64,000 nucleotides of DNA from Rhodosporidiobolus odoratus (GCA_034387635.1 JAOANU010000004.1:682001-746000), one strand, 5' to 3'. Counted from the first letter of the stretch, positions 10,257 to 20,823 are shown. Translations and numbers: made by a program. Notes: generated by a model from the letters alone, not told the origin.

Positions 10257-11148
10257 TTACCTCGCCTGGGGCTGTGTCGTCTCTTTGTACTGCACCCGCC
10301 GGTCGCCCTTCTCTGCCCGCTTCCTGAGCTTCTCCTGCCTCTTGCTGGTAGGCTGAGGTTGGTTGGCGGGGACGGGACCTGCTGTATTCGGTGCAGCTAT
10401 GACTGAGGGGTCAAAGCCCGGTAGAAGGGCGGCGAGGCCGGGGGCGAACCGAGGGAGGAGGAAAAGGGCTAGGCGGTAGAGGGCGTAGAGGGGAATCTGT
10501 GAGGGGTTGCAGTAGGTCAGCTCGAGTCCTATACTTCCATGATCACCTGACTCTGGGTCTGAATGGCAGGCCGGCCTCAGGAATGGTAGACGGGAAATCG
10601 ACGCACGATCCAGTAGACTTTCCAGAAGTGCCCGCTGATGAGCGCGGTAGCGATGTGAACGAACCAAGTAACGTAGATGACGTCAAACATGTAGCTGTGG
10701 ACCAGAGAACCGCATAAATAAGGAATCAACCTTCGCGCGGCAAGAAGGGAGTGTAAACGAAGGTGAGAACTACGCACGCGACGACCGCTTTGCTTCCCGT
10801 CACTTCTTCGCCTCGCTTAGCCATAGCCTGCATCCATCGCCACAGGCTGACAGCAATCGTCTCCGTCAGGACGAAGAGGAACAGCCGGCGGAAGGATCGA
10901 CCGGAGGAGAAGATGAAGAGGTGGAGGAGGTATATTCCCTGACGGCATGGCACAGATCGGGTTAGCGGGAGCTCAGTGGTGTATGGGAGGGCGTTGGCAC
11001 ATACTCCTGAAACGAGGAACCCAAGTTGCAGCTGCTGAAGTGTTTTGGCATTCGAGGCAGACACTCGCTTCGCGTTTGCGCCGGCCTGTACAGGAAGAGA
11101 TGAGTCAGCTGCGATGCTGAGGCGACATGTTCTAGCTCAGCATACCAT
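10257..11148 (-). CDS. SND2: SRP-independent ER targeting protein Snd2 (TMEM208 family)
   Basis: Snd2/TMEM208 is an ER membrane protein of the SND pathway, which delivers proteins without SRP. The mature N-terminus reads A-G-A-N-A-K-R-V-S-A-S-N-A-K-T-L, like TMEM208. Hydrophobic segments follow (Y-L-L-H-L-F-I-F; L-F-L-F-V-L-T-E-T-I-A), then Y-M-F-D-V-I-Y-V-T-W-F-V-H and I-P-L-Y-A-L-Y-R-L, and a basic tail K-R-Q-E-K-L-R-K-R-A-E-K-G-D-R-R ending at 10257. The first exon appears to be only the ATG at 11146-11148, followed at once by a GTATGC donor; the next exon starts at 11085. Three or four more introns follow. The family call is secure; the unusual start is the only in-frame solution I found. 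Confidence 0.88.
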
Positions 11149-11453
11149 GATATAAGTGTCGACTGCCGAGAGTGGGCGAGAAGAAGTGAGCAGCTAGAGG
11201 CGACCACGAGAAAGCGAGATGGCTGCTGCTTCAGGCTCGATGCGTGACTAGGCGCGACCGCTTGTGTTGCACACAAGCATCGGTCATGATCAAGAGCATA
11301 GCAGATGGAAAAAGACAAGCCAGAGAATCCGCACACGCCCGAGAAAATCGAGATATCGACGATTACGACCTGTTATTACGACAAAGGCACTGCTAGAGCT
11401 ACGTCTACAGACAAGGAATTGTGCACGAAACTGGCTTCGGTTGATCAGTGTTT
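11149..11453. promoter_or_regulatory. Intergenic, 305 bp, upstream of SND2
   Basis: This is the presumed SND2 promoter plus the TRAPPC2 3' UTR. Nothing else is recognised. Confidence 0.4.
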
Positions 11454-12312
11454 CTATAGGTGCTTTTTGGCACTGGCTTTGACCCGCATGTGGAACGTTT
11501 CGTTCCGTATCGGCGCGTTGAGCTCATGGAAGGGGTTGAGCAGGGTCTGCGAGAGGACGAAGTCAGGAATAGGGTGCGTAGTGACGGTATTATAGGACTC
11601 AGCAGTCGATGGTGGGCTGAAAATAAATGACGCACCTTGACATATGTTTCCCAGACTTCCTGGAAGAAAAGTCGAATGCCGTCGTCGTTCTTCAGCTCAT
11701 GTAGCAGCACAATCTTGACACCTGCGTATAGCAACGTCGAGCGGGTGGAGTCAGCCTCAGCGGGATGAGTGGAAGGCAAATTATGACAGGAACAGGAAAA
11801 TGGGCGTACCTCCAGGGGTCAGCCAAGCTGATATCGTCCACTCCTGAAACTTGTCTATAGATTTAAGGTACCTGAAAGCGGGTACGACGTTTAGTATGTA
11901 TCAGCCTGCAGTGAGAGGGGAAGAAAACGAAAGCGTACATTCCGCCGTTCGTCCACTGCACGTCCTCGACCACATCCAAGCTGGCGTGCGCGACGAGCTG
12001 CATGACATGTTGTCCGTTTGGTCCTCCCTTTGGCCCGTAGCCGACTCCTCCCACTCCAGCCTGAGTAGCTCCTGGCTGAGGTGTGCCGGTCGCAGGGAGG
12101 GCACCGAAAATGGAAAAGGAGGATGGTACGGCGGGTGAGGAGGTTGACTGTGACGCTTGTGATGCTGCTGACGTCTTGCTTGATGTCAAATAGGCTTGGT
12201 AGATCGGATTGTCGAGAGTGCCAACAAGGACTGTGAGGGAGAAGTGGGGAGGTAAGCTCGACGGAGACAGCAGAGCAGAGTATCAGGCTGACGTACCACA
12301 GTAGTAGCTCAT
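11454..12312 (-). CDS. TRS20: TRAPP complex core subunit TRAPPC2 / sedlin (Trs20)
   Basis: Sedlin is a longin-fold core subunit of the TRAPP tethering complexes in ER-Golgi traffic. The ATG at 12310-12312 opens a 16-nt exon ending at 12297. The next exon starts at 12230, giving M-S-Y-Y-C-V-L-V-G-T-L-D-N-P-I-Y, matching the human start pattern. Later blocks are H-A-S-L-D-V-V-E-D, N-G-G-M-Y-L-K-S-I-D-K-F-Q-E-W, K-I-V-L-L-H-E-L-K-N-D-D-G-I-R-L-F-F and N-P-F-H-E-L-N-A-P-I-R, ending K-K-H-L. An insert of about 45 residues rich in Ser, Ala, Pro and Gly lies between beta strand 2 and the first helix, where animal and yeast proteins have a short loop. Confidence 0.93.
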
Positions 12313-12569
12313 TGTGTCGATGTACCAGCCGCTCGTGTGTCCTATCGGTGGTCGAGGTGAGTTTTGTTTGGTGCGAGTTGTTTCTTCGATTCTGAATTGA
12401 CTTCCTGTTCCTCTTCAACCCCCCCTATTGTTGACCTTGCTGGACTTTGAAGCACTTCACGACGCGCTCAAGACCACTCTGCGGGACCGAGCACCTCTAC
12501 TACCTTCGCCACTTCTTCCCTCTCCTCGACGCGTCCCCATCGCGCTCTCTTCCGCCTCTCTCCCTCGCC

Positions 12570-15099
12570 ATGTCTTCATCGGAAGAGGCCGACGACTTCT
12601 GGCGACGCAATACAGCGTGCCAGCAGGCCTCTGTCACTCGCCCTCGCAAGCGGCGCAAATCTTCGCATTCTCCTCCTGCCGACTCGAGCGACGATTCCTC
12701 CGAGGTCGAGGTAGTTCCCTCCCCCGTCAAGAGGTCCTCCAAGAAGACCTCGAGTACGACTAAGGCGAAAGGGAAGGGCAAGGAGAAGGAGAAGGAGAAG
12801 GCCAAGGCGCCGACCAAGAAGAGTACGGCTGGCACGGGCAAGGCTCGCAAAAACCTCCCGGACTTCTCCTCGTCCGAGGAAGACGAGGCCGAACCGAGCA
12901 GCACTCAGCTCGAGGAACGCGGAGACAGCCTCAGGCAGATGGCGCGAGAAACGGCGCACTGGCAGGGCAGCACACCGGAACGGCGAGCGAAACAGCGGGA
13001 AGAGAAGGAGGCGCAGGAACGACGGAAGCGGGAGAACAAGGACATCCAGCGCGACCTTCTCGCCACCGATTCCGACAGCGACGACAGCTCGTCGAGGAGC
13101 CGTAGGAGAACCAGCGCTAGTACGGCCCAGACCAGCCTGTCGTCCTCGTCTGGGGGCAAGAAGCGGTCAACCACGGGCAAGAAGGCTGCTGCGCCCAAGT
13201 CTGCGAAGGCGTCTACCTCCAAGCCCCGGCGGAAACGAGCTTCCACGCCGGACGACCGCTCTACTTCTCCGCAACTACAGCCGCCACCGCCAAAGCCGTT
13301 CTGGCAGTCGGAAGCAGCTCTATCAGCCTCCACCGCCCAAGCGCCAAAGCATGTGCACGGCGAAGCGACCAAGAAGCTGAGGTCTCTGGGGGAGCAGCGG
13401 CAGATGCTGGTGTTGCCGGACGAGGACGAGAACGACGAGATCGCGGTGAGCAGTGATGGCGAGGCGGCGCCAGAGAAGTACGAGTTGGCAGCGGTAAAAG
13501 CGAAGCGGGAGAAGGCCGAGTCGCTCGGTACGCTGTTTTTCCTTTGCGGGCACCGCTTCGCACTGACCACATTCCTCGCAGCGCGGCTAAAGGCGAAACG
13601 CTCGAATGCAAAACTTCCTCTGCAAGCTGCGCCAAACGGCACAACCCCCCTTTTCTCTCCGAAAGCGAACAAACGCAAAGGTCTTCCCACGACAGCCCCC
13701 TGCGATGTCTGCAACGAACAGGCGAGTCTGGCCAGTATCATCCATTTCCTCTCTGCACATCAAGCTGACCCACGTTGCACCTCGGCAGGTCGCTACCGAT
13801 ACCCTCGCGCAACATCAAACCACCTGTATTCCCATCGAATGCCTCGACTCGACGACTGACGTCGATCTACCCCCCGCCCCGCCACCAAAACCGCCCACAC
13901 GAATAGCAGCTGCTGCAACTTCGTTCAGGAGCGGCGCCGGCTTTCGGCCTGCTGGCGCGGGTAGCGCTGCGGCACCTCGACAGCCGAAGCTCTCTGCGCC
14001 GCAAAACCGTTTACCCCCGCCCGCCCAGTCCCGTGAGAACGCCCTGCCACGTCTAGCACCTGGTTCTGCCGCACCTCCCCAAGACACCTTGTCGAAGGAG
14101 ATCTTCCCCTCGTCTTCTCCTCCGATCCAGCGCAAGAGTGCTGCACATCCCGCTCGAACAGTCGACAAGGGCAAAGGCAAGAGCCAGACCCTCGTCGAGG
14201 ACACGGACGAGGAGGATGCCGCGCCTCTGCCCCGAAATGCTCAAACAGCGCAGCGCCGCGCGCCCCCTGCACCTGCACAAGAGGAGCCCGACGAGTACGG
14301 CGACGAAGGCTTTTTCGACGAAAACGACCCGGAGCTCGAAGCGGTTTTGAGCGGCCATGGTGGTGGTCTGGGAAGGCAACCTCAAGCAGCTCCGCACCGT
14401 ACGGAGGTCCTCACTCTCGAAGACGACGATGATGACGAGGCTATAGTGTTTACGGGTCCGAGTCGAGCTGGGACGTCGAAGGGTAAGGGCAAGGCGGTGG
14501 ATGACGGGAGTGTCGGCGAGCTGAATGCGTCGAGGAGGCCGGGGCCGCCGGAGAACGGGAGCAGTCCACCGCGAGGGAGCTTGTATGTGAGCACGCTGGG
14601 TAGAGCATACAAGGAGGGCTGTACGTTCCTCTTCTTAGCTTTTCTCCGTTACCTCCCTCGATCAAAGTATGCCAGCTGACTGTCCTTCGTCAACCTCGCT
14701 TTCTTCCTTTCTCCTCTTGCGTCGGTCATCGTTCCCTCCGGCTTCAACTTACTCCCCGATTGGCTGCGCCCTCCTCCGTCTCTGCCGCTCTCGCCCTTTC
14801 TTCTTGGTGGTTACCACGTGGCACTTTTCCCCGTCACATCCATAACTCGTCCTTGCGTGTGCCTCCTCACCTTCGACTCACCTGCAGACGAGCGCATGTA
14901 TACCCGTTCCCGCGCTCGAGGCGGCGGCGCCGGCGATGGTCTCGACGGTGACGACGACGATGCATTCCAGGCTCAATTCGCTCCCGCTTCAAAGGTGGCG
15001 CGAGGGCGAGGGTCTCGTGGAGGTGGGGGAGGTGGGCGCAAGAAGGCGTACGGAGGCTGGAGAACAGGGCGGAGCTGGAAAGGGAAGGGGAGAAAGTAG
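12570..15099 (+). CDS. UBZ4-type zinc-finger protein, basic and low-complexity
   Basis: Four exons (12570-13527, 13582-13721, 13789-14620, 14888-15099) join in frame to 713 residues. The N-terminal 350 residues are Ser/Lys/Glu-rich with many basic runs and predicted coiled coil (R-A-K-Q-R-E-E-K-E-A-Q-E-R-R-K-R-E). Residues 360-379 form a zinc finger C-x2-C-x11-H-x3-C, spaced exactly like the ubiquitin-binding UBZ4 finger of Rad18. The finger is split between C-D-V-C-N-E-Q and V-A-T-D-T-L-A-Q-H by an intron with a GC donor. The C-terminal half is Pro-rich and acidic (E-D-D-D-D-D-E), ending in an RGG-like Gly/Arg/Lys tail. A nuclear, DNA-repair-related role is inferred from the finger alone. 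The start at 12570 (M-S-S-S-E-E-A-D) is preferred over the upstream in-frame ATG at 12447, which falls in the promoter shared with TRS20. Confidence 0.75.
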
Positions 15100-15622
15100 G
15101 GCTTAGAGCGAGGCGCTTCCCATGGCGAGGGAAAGGGACGATTTGCTCTGGTTCTCCGCCACTGGTCTCGCTGAGCAGGTCCGCTGCTGGCGCTGAGACC
15201 ACCTCTTACACGAAGTTGTCTGGCCTGCTTCCTCTTCTTCTCCTTGTTCTCCTTACCTGTCCTGACTACTGTCAGCAGTCTCAGTCTCACCTCTACGCCA
15301 AAGAATTCATGCTCAACAGGGCGCAGTTGGCTCTCTTTGCTGCACGGCGCGTGGGAGCGAACCGGTCATGTGCTACGCTGGACCACAGAGAAAAAGGAAG
15401 ATTGCGACAACTTCGACGATCCACTCTTGTGTCGATGCAAGTCACTAATGGCACTTTATGACACTACATGGACCCTCGCCAGTTGGTTTGATTTAGTCAC
15501 TGCCCAAGAAGGACGAGTCGGGATTGACGAGGTTGAGTCAAGAAAATGTTTTGTAATGAGCGAGATTCGGTCTTGGAGAAATTCCGCGCTCGCCGGTGCT
15601 TGTTTAACCTCATCTATACACC
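15100..15622. promoter_or_regulatory. Intergenic, 523 bp, upstream of homocitrate synthase
   Basis: This holds the 3' UTR of the zinc-finger gene and the promoter and 5' UTR of the homocitrate synthase gene. A CTC/TTC-rich patch lies near 15,225-15,260. Several TGACT-like cores occur (for example near 15,260), which could suit Gcn4-type control of a lysine gene, but this is weak and untested. Confidence 0.4.
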
Positions 15623-17575
15623 ATGTGCCCTACTGCTGCTGCTTCTGTTGGCGACGTGCCCTCTGTTCCCACCACTGAGGGTGCCGTTCCCCCCGAATTC
15701 ACCCCCGTCGACGCCCACGCTCCATCTGCCCCCGAAGTGGCAGCCAAGCAGACTGGCGCCCCTGCTGCCGCCTCCCAGAACAACCCTTACGCTTCCCGGG
15801 CTTCTGACTTCCTATCCAACGTAAGTATCCATCGTTCTGTCCAGCCACAGCTCTCCTGCGAGGCGTAGGAGAGGTGTAGCAGCCTCCTTTACTATTCTGC
15901 GTTTCTGCAGATGGCTGATAATTGACGTCGACTCTCCCCTCTAAAGACCTCAAACTGGAAGATCATTGAGTCTACTCTCCGTGGTAAGCCTTTGCTCCTT
16001 GCCCCACCCATCTATAACGACCGATCAAGCCCGCCTTCCGAGCTCGCTGGATTCCCCCGCTCCGGACGTTACCCCGCCCCCGAAGTTGCGCTGATCTCAC
16101 TTCGCATCGACAGAGGGCGAGCAGTTCGCCAATGCCTTCTTCGACACGGAGACCAAGATGAAGATCGCCCAGGCTTTGTCCGACTTCGGTGTCGAGTACA
16201 TTGAGCTCACCTCGCCGGCTGCTTCTGAGCAGTCTCGCTCCGACTGCGAGAAGATCTGCAAGATGGGCCTCAAGTCTAAAATCCTCACCCACATTCGTTG
16301 CCACATGGACGACGCTCGTATCGCTGTCGAGACCGGTACGCTCTACCCCACTTTCCCCCTCCCGTTTCTGCTTTTCCAGGTGTTGACGCTCTTCCCTCGC
16401 AGGTGTTGACGGTGTCGACATCGTCATCGGTACCTCCTCCTTCCTCCGCAAGTACTCTCACGGCAAGGACATCACCTACATCATCAAGTCCGCCATCGAG
16501 GTTATCGAGTTCGTCAAGTCGAAGGGCATTGAGGTTCGCTTCTCGTCGGAGGACTCGTTCCGTTCCGACCTCGTCGACCTCCTCTCCATTTACCGCGCCG
16601 TCGACAAGATTGGGGTGAACCGTGTTGGTATCGCCGACACTGTTGGTTGCGCCAACCCCCGACAGGTCTACGACCTTGTCCGAACCCTTCGCGGCGTTGT
16701 CTCGTGCGACATTGAGTGCCACTTCCACGACGACTCGGGTTGCGGTAAGCCAGGCCCTTCATCCGTACCTGCGGCTCCTCAGCTCATACTCTGTACCGTT
16801 CTCAGCTGTCGCCAACGCTTTCTGCGCCCTCGAGGCCGGTGCTACCCACATCGACACCTCCGTTCTCGGTATCGGTGAGCGTAACGGTATCACGGTACGT
16901 TTCTTTCCTCTTCGCCAATTCTCCCAGTCCTTCCTCCTCCTCCGTCATGTGCTTACGCTCCGTGACTTTCTCCTGCAGACTCTCGGTGGTCTCATCGCCA
17001 GGATGTACGTCGTCGACCCGGAATACGTCAAGGGCAAGTACAACCTCTCCATGCTCCGTGAAGTCGAGAACCTCGTTGCCGACGCCGTCCAGATCAGCGT
17101 TCCGTTCAACAACCCTATCACCGGGTTCTGCGCTTTCACCCACAAGGCCGGCATCCACGCCAAGGCCATCCTCGCCAACCCCTCGACCTACGAGATTCTC
17201 AAGCCCGAAGACTTTGGCATGTCGCGGTACATCGACATCGGGTCTCGCCTCACTGGCTGGAATGCTGTCAAGTCGCGTGTTGAGCAGCTCGAGCTTGAGC
17301 TCTCGGATGATGCGATTAAAGACGTTACGACGAAGATCAAAGAGCTTGCCGACGTCCGCACCCAGTCAATGGACGACGTCGACACTGTCCTCCGTGTCTA
17401 CCACCGCGGTATCACCTCTGGACACCTCAAGCTGCGACAGCCACAAATCTTCGACCAGCTCCTGGCGGACCACAAGTCGGAGAACGGAAGTGAGGCTGGT
17501 GATGCGGAGGAGGGCCCGGCGAGGAAGAAGGCTAAGGGCGTCAACGGCGAGGCTACCCCAGCAACCTCAGCATAG
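15623..17575 (+). CDS. LYS20: Homocitrate synthase (lysine biosynthesis)
   Basis: The enzyme condenses acetyl-CoA with 2-oxoglutarate, the first and feedback-controlled step of the alpha-aminoadipate lysine pathway. Six exons (15623-15820, 15947-15983, 16114-16335, 16403-16744, 16806-16894, 16979-17575) join in frame to 494 residues. The TIM barrel carries S-T-L-R-E-G-E-Q-F (catalytic Arg and metal-binding Glu), [24 protein letters not shown] and the metal-binding F-T-H-K-A-G-I-H. The C-terminus has an extension with a basic A-R-K-K-A-K-G patch, as in fungal enzymes. Compared with yeast there is an N-terminal Ala/Pro-rich extension of about 45 residues. The 3' end of the last exon and the following 160 bp are duplicated exactly about 3 kb downstream. 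Confidence 0.97.
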
Positions 17576-17737
17576 AGACGCAGTAGCAAGGAAGGACAAG
17601 TGACTTGGACCCAACGCGATGGCAGGGCCAGCAGGGGAGGTGGACGCGCATGGCGAATTGTTTTGTTGCCCTTAAAAAGTATATCTCACCCGCGCATCCG
17701 CAGCGCAGTTCTCATCTCTACGTACATGACACCTCTC
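17198..17737 (+). repeat. Source copy of a 540-bp exact duplication
   Basis: The last 378 bp of the homocitrate synthase coding region plus about 160 bp of 3' UTR are identical, base for base by eye, to 20284-20823 in direct orientation. Outside these borders the sequences diverge at once. Confidence 0.95.
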
Positions 17738-18150
17738 TCTTCGCCTGGGGGACGAAGCAGAAGGTGTCTTTTGCACTTTTTTGTATTACCATTGTGTCTT
17801 CCCCCATGCACGACCTCTTTCTCTGGGCGAATGGTGCCCTGCCTTCTCTCAAGAACAGGCTATGACTTGCCGTGGAGGGCTCGTTGTCTTGTCTACCGTT
17901 CTCGAAATCCTGCAGCCTGTGTTCCTGCGAAGAATTTGAGACAGATTATCCAGAGGCACACCCTACATACTCCAGAGGTGGCAATAAGGCAGATGGACTG
18001 TAAATGACAAGGGCAAGCCATAGGAGACGCACTATAGGAGGTATGACAGCAGGAAGGTTGTAAGGACCGGCAACGAGGAGTGAAAGAATAGGAGACTACA
18101 TACGAATTACAAGAGGAAGAAAAGAAGAGGAGACTAGCGGAAATGATCTC
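17738..18150. other. Homocitrate synthase 3' flank, 413 bp, no gene seen
   Basis: The first 200 bp read like an ordinary 3' flank of the full-length gene, which suggests that this junction is ancestral. No gene is recognised. Confidence 0.4.
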
Positions 18151-18352
18151 GTGCTGATTCTTGTTGTTGACTTGCGATTCAAGGTCAAGCTTCTCGTTAA
18201 CGTCGACTGGCACGCGGTCGAGGCTGGCCACAACCTCGGGACTTGGGCGCCAGTCAGGGTCTCCAAGGTCGACAGCAACTGGTTCGCGGGCAGGGAAGCT
18301 GACCGAGTTGCCAGGGTAAGTCTGCTCGACGGTAATGTGATTGCGCCCTAGA
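18151..18352 (-). pseudogene. Orphan coding-like fragment
   Basis: The minus strand has an open frame of about 65 codons starting near L-G-R-N-H-I-T-V-E-Q-T-Y-P-G-N, with GC-biased third positions like the real genes nearby. It contains P-A-R-E-P-V-A-V-D-L-G-D-P-D-W-R and V-P-V-D-V-N-E-K-L-D-L-E. There is no plausible start codon, and the upstream sequence in frame has a stop. I do not recognise the protein; it may be the remnant of a gene broken by local rearrangement. Confidence 0.3.
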
Positions 18353-18519
18353 AGAAGGACGCTCGGTCAACTGAATCCGGACCTGAGCAGGCTAAGCAGC
18401 AGCGAGAACAAAATGTACTTCAGGTGAGGGTGATCCCCAAATGTCCGACAAATCGTTACTTTGTGAGGGTTGACTTCCAGCGAGCGTGGCTTTGGCCACA
18501 ACTACTGACGGCGCCACCG

Positions 18520-18613
18520 CACCCGTGACGAGCGTTTACTGCGAAAGAGGCCAAGTGATGAGCGGTCACCCGTGACGAGCGTTTACTGCGAAAGAGGCCA
18601 AGTAATGAGCGGT
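18520..18613 (+). repeat. 47-bp tandem repeat, two copies
   Basis: The units at 18520-18566 and 18567-18613 differ at one base (GTGATG versus GTAATG). A weaker copy of the core (TGACGAGCGTT then ACTGC) is found at about 20,864, so the tandem arose within the longer dispersed repeat. Confidence 0.9.
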
Positions 18614-18840
18614 CCGCTTAATCAGAGAAGCAGGGTTCCAAGGCACAGAAAAGTCCGGTAGCAACAGTAGAGAGCTCCCACTCTGTGGTATTGATGAGCC
18701 CGGACCAGATACGACACGTAAGTAGCAAGTAGAGACAAGACGTAGACCTACATAAGGCGAGTAAGAATTAGGAAGGTCAAGACGTGGCAAGTCAGAAGTG
18801 TGACTTGCTCTCATAAAAGCAGCGTCAAACAGCTATGCCA
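18521..18840 (+). repeat. Diverged dispersed repeat, copy R1
   Basis: The stretch from about 18,670 to 18,840 aligns with about 20,955-21,127 in the same orientation. Shared words include CTCCCACTCTG, AAGTAGCAA, AGACGTAGACCT and TGTGACTTGC, with indels between them; I judge roughly 70% identity by eye. The 5' part (around 18,521-18,613) also matches about 20,860-20,905. Confidence 0.7.
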
Positions 18841-19187
18841 GAATCTTTGCACTGAGAGATCAAGAAGTTTGCCGGGCAGCCAATGTTGTATCTACAGACC
18901 AAGCTAACTTACTCTCCAAGTAGGAGAGGCAAGCAAGCTTCCCACAAGAGCACCTCACATGGTGGGGTAGTTGGCTCTTGCCAGCTCTTGTACAGCGGCT
19001 CTGATGGCTGCAGTATGTACTCCATCCCTTGTGCGCCTGCAGCAGCAGCAATGTGCAGTTTCTTCCTTTGACCTTCTCAAATCGCTATCTTGTGCTACTG
19101 CTGATGTCTCTAAGTCCACCTTCTGGTCTCAACTTTTAACACTGTCTCTGGTACCACATGAATGTGCTTCTCCCCTGAGAGAAGCGT

Positions 19188-19288
19188 CTGGAGAGCAGAA
19201 GAGAGCGATAAGCCTTGGTTACAGTATAGAGAGAAGATCTGCGGAAACTAAACAGACCTGGAGAGCAGAAGAGAGCGATAAGCCTTGG
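19188..19288 (+). repeat. Spaced 31-bp direct repeat
   Basis: An identical 31-bp word (starting CTGGAGAGCAGAAG) occurs at 19188-19218 and 19258-19288, a 70-bp period. No third copy was seen. Confidence 0.9.
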
Positions 19289-20283
19289 AGAGAACAGGCT
19301 TACTCTGCTTCCGCTCACCACACCAAGTTCCGCCTTCTCAACCTCCCCTCAACTACTTCTTCTCTTCGACTCCGCCGCAATACTCAACTCCCCTCCTGCT
19401 CCCTAAACTAACACCACAAGCAGTGTACCGTCCCAGCTTCAAGCAGTGTTCCCGCTTCTAGGTGACTGCAAGAGAGAGGGCCTACCCGCTGTACCAGCTC
19501 AGCGCTGCCCAGGTGATAATTTTGTTTCTCATAGACCTGCGGCTGCGCGTCCCGCCCGCTCATTGGAACAGTTCCTGGCCTCCACAGCAACCTCCATGTA
19601 CACAGTCCCTGCGATACATACAGGTCAGCAGCATGGCTTGTCTGGCGCATTCAATTCTGAACCGCCACTCCTTACTACCTCCCAGCAGCCTTGTACATCA
19701 GCAGCGGGTCACGAAGCACACTTCCTGATCACAGCACAGGGGCTTGGCTGTAGCTCACGGGAGTGACTTGAGGCGTTTTCCAGTACGCCCAGCTTGAGTA
19801 GCTTTGGCTTGCCAACCCTTTCAGCTCGACACTGAAGTCCGGCCAGGCAGAGTCCAGAGACAAAACTTCATCTGTTTCTGCTCCCGAGTACCAGTGAGCA
19901 TAGGCGTCAAAAGCAGTTACGAGCGGCTGGTCTATATGCAGAACCATATCTACACAGCGCTGCGTGCAAGGCTGCACAGAGAAAAATGGGCACAGTCTGG
20001 ACTACACCCTCGCTCCTATTGCCCTGGATGCAGCCTGACTAGAGTAGAGTCGTAGCATTCACTGCAGTGGCTTGAGAAAGGGTCTGGACTTGCAGGCACT
20101 GGGAGAAAGGAAACTCGAGTTTGAGAAGGTCAGCTCAGCCAGAAACAGGTGGAACGGAGTAGCAGAGCTGGATGTACACCTGCCTGGACAGGTACAGCAG
20201 CATACATAGAGCCAGCTGCAGTAGATTCCGGGCTTAAGGCATGGCATGACTTACCCGTGTATGGCCATTTTCCTCTTCACAAC

Positions 20284-20661
20284 CTCAAGCCCGAAGACTT
20301 TGGCATGTCGCGGTACATCGACATCGGGTCTCGCCTCACTGGCTGGAATGCTGTCAAGTCGCGTGTTGAGCAGCTCGAGCTTGAGCTCTCGGATGATGCG
20401 ATTAAAGACGTTACGACGAAGATCAAAGAGCTTGCCGACGTCCGCACCCAGTCAATGGACGACGTCGACACTGTCCTCCGTGTCTACCACCGCGGTATCA
20501 CCTCTGGACACCTCAAGCTGCGACAGCCACAAATCTTCGACCAGCTCCTGGCGGACCACAAGTCGGAGAACGGAAGTGAGGCTGGTGATGCGGAGGAGGG
20601 CCCGGCGAGGAAGAAGGCTAAGGGCGTCAACGGCGAGGCTACCCCAGCAACCTCAGCATAG
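20284..20661 (+). pseudogene. Homocitrate synthase 3' fragment (truncated copy)
   Basis: This is the last 126 codons of the homocitrate synthase gene including its stop at 20659-20661, identical to 17198-17575. The fragment lacks the whole TIM-barrel catalytic region. The frame continues upstream into unrelated sequence with no ATG-started exon of the family, so it cannot encode an active enzyme. The identity continues through the 3' UTR to 20823. The complete sequence identity shows the copy is recent or kept identical by gene conversion. Confidence 0.92.
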
Positions 20662-20823
20662 AGACGCAGTAGCAAGGAAGGACAAGTGACTTGGACCCAA
20701 CGCGATGGCAGGGCCAGCAGGGGAGGTGGACGCGCATGGCGAATTGTTTTGTTGCCCTTAAAAAGTATATCTCACCCGCGCATCCGCAGCGCAGTTCTCA
20801 TCTCTACGTACATGACACCTCTC

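Larger units (their letters stand above)
18353..20283. other. Accessory non-coding stretch between the two homocitrate synthase 3' copies
   Basis: This 1.9 kb has more mixed base composition than the genes around it and no coding frame I can support. It contains a 47-bp tandem repeat, a spaced 31-bp direct repeat and one member of a diverged repeat pair, listed separately. Open frames around 18,970-19,770 lack family resemblance. It may be remains of a non-autonomous mobile element. Confidence 0.45.

Noticed and set aside
18971..19770. Open frames of 80-146 codons between the two homocitrate synthase 3' copies
   Set aside because: They have no family motifs, poor codon bias and overlap a 31-bp direct repeat; chance open frames in repeat DNA are more likely.
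20149..20283. In-frame upstream extension of the truncated homocitrate synthase copy
   Set aside because: The extension begins with GTG, has no similarity to the enzyme and joins it exactly at the duplication border, so it is chance readthrough.
17738..20823. Simple tandem duplication of a 3,086-bp unit
   Set aside because: Sequence after the second 540-bp copy does not match the sequence after the first, so it is not a plain tandem repeat.
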